From contig CAKVKI010000053.1 of NCBI GenBank assembly GCA_934754975.1, forward strand, positions 1 to 12,504: 12,504 bases of DNA. The letters run 5' to 3'. The DNA is from an uncultured Alistipes sp. Lineage in GTDB: Bacteria > Bacteroidota > Bacteroidia > Bacteroidales > Rikenellaceae. Made by a program: the position numbers and the translations under genes. The first letter of the stretch is position 1, and every line of letters starts with the position of its first letter. The notes below the pieces were generated by a model. The model worked only from the letters and a program-made list of their open reading frames with translations, was not told where the DNA came from and ran no database searches. Positions 8,374 through 12,504 of the stretch are shown here, in pieces.

Positions 8374-9288
8374 ATGAAACGTTACTTACTTATCCTCTGC
8401 GCAATAGCCGGCCTGTACTCCTGCACCCGGCCCGCGGCCGAAACGACGAACAAAGCCCGGTTCGTCCGCGCGGAACTCCACAACCCCTCCTCACGGTACG
8501 TCGTGGTGGTCTCGCACCGCGGAGACTGGCGCAACTGGCCCGAAAACTCCGTTCCGGCGATCGAATCGGTGATCGGCATGGGGGTCGACATCATGGAGCT
8601 GGACCTCAAGCTCACCAAAGACAGCGTGCTGGTGCTGTGCCACGACAAGACGATCGACCGCACGACCAACGGCCGCGGCCGCGTCTGCGACATCACCTAC
8701 GATTCGATCCGGCGCTGCGTGCTGAAAACCGGCCACGGCGTGAAAACCTCGCTCAAAATGCCGACCCTGCGCGAAGCGCTCGCCGTCTGCAAAGACCGCA
8801 TCGCGGTGAACATCGACCAGGGATACGAATATTACGATCTCGCACTTGCAATCACCGAGGAACTGGGAGTTACGGATCAGGTACTCATCAAGGGCAAACG
8901 TCCGGTGGACACCGTCGCCGCAAAATTTGCGGAATACGAACACAACATGATGTACATGCCGATCATCGACATCCTCAAACCGCAGGGCAGGGAGCTTTTC
9001 GAAGAATACGCATCGAAGGGCGTACACCCGCTGGCTTACGAGATTTGCTGGGACAACTACACGCCCCAAGTAGAGGCCTGTATGCAGCAGGTCGTCGCAG
9101 GCGGCTCCAAACTGTGGGTCAATTCGCTCTGGGACTCGCTCTGCGGCGGCCTGAGCGACGACAAGGCCTTCACGGGATCGCCGGACGAGGTGTACGGCCG
9201 CCTGCTGGAGATGGGCGCCTCGATCATCCAGACCGACCGTCCCGAACTGCTGATCCGCTACCTCGAATCGCAGGGACGGCGCAAATAA
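8374..9288 (+). CDS. Glycerophosphodiester phosphodiesterase family lipoprotein (single domain)
   Basis: Second GDPD of the locus, 304 residues and essentially all catalytic domain. The signal peptide ends in LYSC (Cys17) and continues TRPAAETT, without the acidic residues right after Cys that the other lipoproteins carry, so retention on the periplasmic side is likely. Motifs: His48-Arg49 in VSHRGDW, the conserved PENS (56-59), Glu75 and Asp77 in MELDLKLTKD, His90-Asp91 in CHDKTIDRTTNGRG, and Asp148 in VNIDQ as probable third metal ligand. The end IIQTDRPELLIRYL is the family's usual last strand and helix. Expected reaction: glycerophosphodiester plus water to glycerol 3-phosphate plus alcohol. 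It resembles the upstream PKD-GDPD only around the motifs, so it is a different subfamily and not a tandem copy. It precedes an EEP gene by 9 bases and an OPA transporter gene, matching a periplasmic finishing step. Confidence 0.93.
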   Translation: MKRYLLILCAIAGLYSCTRPAAETTNKARFVRAELHNPSSRYVVVVSHRGDWRNWPENSVPAIESVIGMGVDIMELDLKLTKDSVLVLCHDKTIDRTTNGRGRVCDITYDSIRRCVLKTGHGVKTSLKMPTLREALAVCKDRIAVNIDQGYEYYDLALAITEELGVTDQVLIKGKRPVDTVAAKFAEYEHNMMYMPIIDILKPQGRELFEEYASKGVHPLAYEICWDNYTPQVEACMQQVVAGGSKLWVNSLWDSLCGGLSDDKAFTGSPDEVYGRLLEMGASIIQTDRPELLIRYLESQGRRK

Positions 9289-9297
9289 CGGAGCGAT

Positions 9298-10182
9298 ATG
9301 AAGAAATTACTGATCTGCATGGCCGTCGTATGCGTGACGGCCGCAAACGTCGCGGCGCAGAGCTTCTCGGCCGCGACCTACAACATCCGCCAGCTCAACG
9401 AAAAGGACACGGCCGAGGGCAACGGCTGGGAGCGGCGTCTCCCGGTGATCTCGTCGCTGATCCGGTTCCACGACTTCGATATCTTCGGGGCGCAGGAGGT
9501 CTTCCACTGTCAGCTGCAGGGCATGCTCGCGGCGCTGCCCGGCTACGATTACGTCGGCGTCGGACGCGACGACGGAGCCACGGGCGGCGAATACTCCGCG
9601 ATCTTCTACAAACGCGGCCGCTTCAAACTGCTCGATTCGGGCCATTTCTGGCTCTCGGAAGACCCCTCGAAGCCCAACAAGGGCTGGGATGCCAAATATG
9701 TCCGCATCTGCACCTGGGGCCGGTTCTACGACAAGCAGAGCCGTCAGCGGTTCTGGTTCTTCACGACCCATACCGACCACCGCGGCGAACTGGCCCAGGC
9801 CGAGAGCTGCCGCCTAATACTGGCGAAGATCGAAGAACTGTGCCGCGGCGAACGGGTCATCCTCACGGGCGACTTCAACGTGGGCGAGACGAGCCAAAGC
9901 TATGCGATCCTGCGCGACTCCGGCCTTCTGTCCGACACCTACGACACGGCCGAAATCCGCTATGCCGAAACAGGCACCGAAAACTGGTTCGACACCGACA
10001 TCAAGACCTTTCGCCGCATCGACTACCTCTTCGTAACGCCGGGCTTCCGGGTACTCCGCTACGGAATCCTGACCGACACCTACCGCTCGGAAAACCCGGA
10101 CGGCGGAGAGCGGAAATTCCGGGCCAGAACTCCGTCGGACCATTTCCCCGTGCAGGTAGAACTGGAGTTCACGAAGCGGTAA
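9298..10182 (+). CDS. Periplasmic endonuclease/exonuclease/phosphatase (EEP) family protein
   Basis: A 294-residue single-domain phosphoester hydrolase. The N-terminus is an ordinary signal peptide with a VAA-Q cleavage site (after Ala20) and no lipobox, so it should be soluble in the periplasm. Catalytic residues: Asn29 in ATYNIR, Glu67 in GAQEVF, His158 in TTHTDH, Asp192 and Asn194 in TGDFNVGE, Asp242 in RIDYLF, and Asp281-His282 in SDHFP. It shares HF(F/W)...GWD-type features (DSGHFWLSEDPSKPNKGWDA, 113-132) with the EEP half of the upstream GLUG fusion, placing both in the same EEP branch, common and poorly characterised in Bacteroidota. GGAG at 9290-9293 may help choose this start. The tight spacing to the GDPD gene says the two act together. 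Whether it is a phosphodiesterase or a monoesterase is unknown. Confidence 0.92.
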   Translation: MKKLLICMAVVCVTAANVAAQSFSAATYNIRQLNEKDTAEGNGWERRLPVISSLIRFHDFDIFGAQEVFHCQLQGMLAALPGYDYVGVGRDDGATGGEYSAIFYKRGRFKLLDSGHFWLSEDPSKPNKGWDAKYVRICTWGRFYDKQSRQRFWFFTTHTDHRGELAQAESCRLILAKIEELCRGERVILTGDFNVGETSQSYAILRDSGLLSDTYDTAEIRYAETGTENWFDTDIKTFRRIDYLFVTPGFRVLRYGILTDTYRSENPDGGERKFRARTPSDHFPVQVELEFTKR

Positions 10183-10217
10183 GATCCCGATTAACCTGAT
10201 AACGTAACTAACCTGCT

Positions 10218-11591
10218 ATGTCAATACTCTCATTTTTCAGGAAAAGCGCACCGGCGCCGCGTCTGCAGAAGGACGATGCCGCCCTGATGCGTCTCTACAA
10301 GAAACTCCGCTGGCAGAGCTTCATCGCCGGCACCGTCGGTTACAGCCTCTATTACGTCTGCCGCACGAGCCTCAACGTGGTGAAGAAGCCCATCCTCGAA
10401 AGCGGGGCGCTGGACGCCACGCAGCTGGGCGTCATCGGTTCGGCGCTGCTGTTCGCCTATGCCATCGGCAAATTCGTCAACGGCTTTCTCTCCGACCACA
10501 GCAACATCAAACGCTTCATGGCCGCGGGCCTTGCGGTATCGGCGGTCGCCAACCTGCTGGTCGGCCTCCTCGGCTTCGCCAACGGCGGCGGAATCGTCGG
10601 CAACATGGTGCTGTTCGTCGCCTTCGCCGTGATGTGGGGCGTCAACGGCTGGAGCCAGTCGATGGGCGCGCCCCCGGCCATCATCGCCCTCTCGCGGTGG
10701 TACCCGCTCAGCAAGCGGGGCACCTACTACGGATTTTTCAGCGCCAGCCACAACCTCGGCGAATTCCTGTCATTCCTGTTCGTCGGCGCGGTCGTCGGCT
10801 TCTTCGGCTGGCAATGGGGATTCGTGGGGTCGTCGGTCGCCGGCGTACTCGGCGTATTGGTAATCGTACTGCTGATGCACGACACGCCCGAATCGAAGGG
10901 CCTGCCCCCGATCGAGGAGCTGACCGGCGAGGAGATTCCCGGAGCGGCCCACGACCACGGCAAAACTTCCGACCTGCAGCGTTCCGTAATCCGCAATCCG
11001 CTGGTCTGGGTGCTGGCGCTGTCGAGTTCGTTCATGTATATCAGCCGCTATGCGATCAACGGCTGGGGCGTGCTTTTCCTGCAGGAAATCAAAGGCTATA
11101 CGCTGGCCACGGCCACACAGGTCATTTCGGTCAACGCGCTCTGCGGCATCGTGGGCACGGTCTTTTCGGGCTGGCTGTCCGACGCCTTCTTCCACGGACG
11201 GCGCAACGTGCTGGCCTTCGGTTTCGGCGTACTGAACACCATCGCGCTCTGCCTGTTCCTCTACTCCGGCAACGGGCTGGTAGTAAATATCCTGAGCATG
11301 GTCCTGTTCGGCATAGCGATCGGCGTGCTGATCTGCTTTCTAGGCGGCCTGATGGCCATCGACATCGTACCGCGCGAAGCCACGGGCGCAGCGCTGGGAA
11401 TCGTCGGCATGGCGAGCTACGTAGGCGCCGGCCTGCAGGACATCGTCAGCGGCTGGCTGATCAACTCCGGCAAAACGGAGCTGGACGGCGTGACGAGCTA
11501 CAATTTCGACTCGGCGATCGTTTTCTGGATCGCCGCTTCGGCGATATCGTTCATTCTGGCGCTCTTCGTGGCCAAACGCTCACACCGGTAA
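10218..11591 (+). CDS. Organophosphate:phosphate antiporter (OPA/GlpT-UhpT family MFS transporter)
   Basis: Inner-membrane carrier expected to import glycerol 3-phosphate or a sugar phosphate in exchange for inorganic phosphate. The 457-residue length is close to E. coli GlpT (452), and about twelve hydrophobic segments are visible. Residues matching the GlpT phosphate site are kept: Arg49 in GYSLYYVCRTSLN (GlpT Arg45), Lys85 in AYAIGKFVNG (GlpT Lys80), His178 in SASHNLGE (GlpT His165) and Arg277 in YISRYAINGW (GlpT Arg269). The family signatures FLSDHSNIKRF (90-100) and HDTPESKGLPPIEEL (221-235, in the central loop) are present. It is the third gene of the GDPD-EEP-OPA group, 35 bases after the EEP gene and before a terminator. 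With a glycerol 3-phosphate-releasing GDPD in the same transcript, glycerol 3-phosphate is the simplest cargo, but UhpT/UhpC-like hexose phosphate specificity is not excluded, so no symbol is given. Confidence 0.92.
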   Translation: MSILSFFRKSAPAPRLQKDDAALMRLYKKLRWQSFIAGTVGYSLYYVCRTSLNVVKKPILESGALDATQLGVIGSALLFAYAIGKFVNGFLSDHSNIKRFMAAGLAVSAVANLLVGLLGFANGGGIVGNMVLFVAFAVMWGVNGWSQSMGAPPAIIALSRWYPLSKRGTYYGFFSASHNLGEFLSFLFVGAVVGFFGWQWGFVGSSVAGVLGVLVIVLLMHDTPESKGLPPIEELTGEEIPGAAHDHGKTSDLQRSVIRNPLVWVLALSSSFMYISRYAINGWGVLFLQEIKGYTLATATQVISVNALCGIVGTVFSGWLSDAFFHGRRNVLAFGFGVLNTIALCLFLYSGNGLVVNILSMVLFGIAIGVLICFLGGLMAIDIVPREATGAALGIVGMASYVGAGLQDIVSGWLINSGKTELDGVTSYNFDSAIVFWIAASAISFILALFVAKRSHR

Positions 11592-11613
11592 ACCATACAT
11601 AACTCATCCTCCG

Positions 11614-11650
11614 AATCAGGCTGCAAGAGATCTCTTGCAGCCTGATTTTT
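11614..11650 (+). terminator. Intrinsic terminator built on a perfect 34-bp palindrome
   Basis: AATCAGGCTGCAAGAGA (11614-11630) is exactly complementary to the next 17 bases (11631-11647), with no spacer, and T runs from 11646 to 11650. In RNA the middle four bases would open as the loop. It lies 22 bases after the transporter stop and ends the GDPD-EEP-OPA transcript. The T-run is only on the + side, so termination should act on + strand transcripts. Confidence 0.9.
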
Positions 11651-11754
11651 CATCCGGACTCCCCCGCTCCCGCATTTTCGCCAACATACGGCCGATCGTT
11701 TAATTTATAAATTCTATGCGTTGATTTTTAGAAACATCCGGTTCGTTGAATTTA

Positions 11755-11786
11755 TTTGCACGTAAGAAATCCGCACTGTTTCTTTG
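11755..11786 (+). promoter_or_regulatory. Candidate Bacteroidota-type promoter for the outer-membrane protein gene
   Basis: TTTG at 11755-11758 and TTTCTTTG at 11779-11786 are separated by 20 bases. This fits the Bacteroides housekeeping pattern TTTG, 19-21 bases, TAnnTTTG, with one mismatch (TT for TA). It would start transcription near 11793 and give a leader of about 50 bases that is A-rich (GTTAAATAAAAACGCAAGAA) up to the start codon, typical of well-expressed genes in this phylum. The sequence between 11651 and 11754 is AT-rich in its second half, and I see no other element in it. Confidence 0.6.
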
Positions 11787-11840
11787 CTCCCGGAACAGAA
11801 AAACAACTCCATTTTTTAGTTAAATAAAAACGCAAGAAAG

Positions 11841-12371
11841 ATGAAAAAAATCATTATCGTACTGCTTGCAGCAGCTGTAAGCTTTACGGCGGCCGACAAA
11901 GCTTCGGCGCAGGAGAAAGGTTTGTGGATCGGCGGTAAGCTGGGTTACTGGCACGACAAGACGGAAGGCGTCAAAACCGATTCCTTCTCGATCGCTCCCG
12001 AAGTGGGCTACGATTTCAACAAAAGATGGTCGGTAGGTCTGGCGCTCGGTTACGATTACCTGAAAGTAAAGGACGGCGGCAGCGCCAATGTCTTCACGGC
12101 TTCGCCCTACGCCCGTTACAAGTACTATAACAAGGGGATTCTGTCGCTCTTCCTCGACGGCGGCGTAGGGTTCGCCTGCTGCGACCAGGAAGGCTTCCAG
12201 GCCGGCATCACGCCGGGACTGAGCGTGAAGATCAACGAACATTTCAGCTTCCTGACCCAGGTCGGCTTCCTGGGCTACCGCAAGGACTACTTCAACGGCG
12301 GCAGCGGCGAGGCTTTCGGCCTGAAACTCTCCTCGTCGGACCTGAAATTCGGATTCTACTACAAATTCTAA
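11841..12371 (+). CDS. Small outer-membrane beta-barrel protein (OmpX/OmpW-like porin family)
   Basis: A 176-residue secreted protein. The signal peptide runs to ASA-Q (cleavage after Ala23). The mature part of about 153 residues alternates strand and turn in a way that fits an eight-stranded barrel: GLWIGGKLGYW (27-37), FSIAPEVGYDF, WSVGLALGYDYLKV, FTASPYARYKYY, ILSLFLDGGVGF, FQAGITPGLSVKI, FSFLTQVGFLGYRKDY, and a last strand LKFGFYYKF ending in Phe, the usual BAM recognition end. Two adjacent cysteines (Cys-Cys near residue 114) are unusual in such a barrel. The gene has its own promoter candidate and terminator and is separated from the phosphodiester locus by about 250 bases, so it is probably an independent gene. 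Function within this family is diverse (adhesion, stress, small-molecule passage) and cannot be assigned. Confidence 0.88.
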   Translation: MKKIIIVLLAAAVSFTAADKASAQEKGLWIGGKLGYWHDKTEGVKTDSFSIAPEVGYDFNKRWSVGLALGYDYLKVKDGGSANVFTASPYARYKYYNKGILSLFLDGGVGFACCDQEGFQAGITPGLSVKINEHFSFLTQVGFLGYRKDYFNGGSGEAFGLKLSSSDLKFGFYYKF

Positions 12372-12385
12372 GAAACAGCAAGGAT

Positions 12386-12428
12386 ATTCCTGCCGCACCG
12401 GTATCATTCGGCGCGGCAGGAATTTTTT
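12386..12428 (+). terminator. Intrinsic terminator after the outer-membrane protein gene
   Basis: An 11-bp stem, ATTCCTGCCGC (12386-12396) with GCGGCAGGAAT (12413-12423), is extended inside the loop by CCG (12398-12400) with CGG (12409-12411) across one mismatch. Six T (12423-12428) follow. It begins 14 bases after the stop codon. Confidence 0.9.
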
Positions 12429-12504
12429 CTGACAACAAAAATCCGTTGCACATACGCGCATGCCCATCGGACCTCAGCCGTCGGTTCACCGTGCGGTCTA
12501 CCCG
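12429..12504. other. Window tail with no supportable feature
   Basis: Seventy-six bases after the last terminator. There is no tRNA-like arm set, promoter pair or repeat that I can support. Short open frames cross the edge on both strands but have no family resemblance. Confidence 0.5.

Noticed and set aside
2922..9288. The two GDPD genes as a recent tandem duplication
   Set aside because: They agree only around the catalytic motifs and differ in the PEN segment, loop lengths and accessory domains, so they look like separate subfamilies brought together.
8637..10199. A 520-codon + strand open frame overlapping the GDPD and EEP genes
   Set aside because: Out-of-frame shadow, very rich in Arg, Pro and Gly, spanning two genes that each have signal peptides and complete motifs.
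11651..11754. Other TTG and TTTATTTG matches as promoter elements
   Set aside because: The spacing to a partner element was wrong (about 27 bases for TTG at 11721); the pair at 11755 and 11779 fits better.
12429..12504. Short open frames at the right edge (a + frame beginning MPIGPQP and a minus frame running into the terminator)
   Set aside because: Too short, no recognisable family, and the minus frame would end inside the terminator hairpin of the neighbouring gene.
1..12504. CRISPR arrays, tRNA or rRNA genes, insertion sequences, attachment sites
   Set aside because: No regularly spaced repeats, no cloverleaf arms, no transposase or integrase motifs and no terminal inverted repeats were seen on either strand.

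Overview
The window is GC-rich (about 60% by eye) apart from an AT-rich stretch near 11690-11840. It reads as chromosome from a gut-type Bacteroidota, most likely Bacteroidales of the Alistipes/Rikenellaceae kind. The reasons are a SusC/SusD pair, many lipoprotein signal peptides, PKD and GLUG accessory domains, mostly absent Shine-Dalgarno sequences, and a promoter of the Bacteroides -33/-7 type. The genus is inferred from composition and gene style only. All eight genes are on the + strand.

Region 1 (1-8361) is a run of five genes. First comes the C-terminal half of a SusC-type TonB-dependent transporter, cut by the window edge, then its SusD lipoprotein. Next is a lipoprotein with two PKD domains and a glycerophosphodiester phosphodiesterase (GDPD) domain. 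After it comes a PKD-PKD-beta-propeller lipoprotein, then a lipoprotein joining an endonuclease/exonuclease/phosphatase (EEP) domain to GLUG repeats. A GC-rich hairpin lies before the fifth gene, and a strong intrinsic terminator follows it.

Region 2 (8374-11650) starts only 12 bases after that terminator. It holds a second, plain GDPD lipoprotein, a second, plain EEP protein with an ordinary signal peptide, and an inner-membrane organophosphate:phosphate antiporter of the GlpT/UhpT family. It ends at a terminator built on a perfect 34-bp palindrome.

Together regions 1 and 2 look like a Sus-type uptake locus aimed at phosphodiesters instead of glycosidic bonds. No glycoside hydrolase, lyase or carbohydrate esterase is visible. 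Surface enzymes with binding domains (GDPD and EEP) would make the first cuts, SusCD would import the products, simpler GDPD and EEP copies would finish in the periplasm, and the antiporter would bring glycerol 3-phosphate or another phosphate ester into the cytoplasm. Candidate substrates are glycerophosphodiesters from phospholipids, glycerol-phosphate polymers such as teichoic acids, or phosphorylated glycans. The substrate is inference.

Region 3 (11651-12504) is separate: a good promoter candidate, a small outer-membrane beta-barrel protein, its terminator, and a 76-base tail in which I see nothing supportable.
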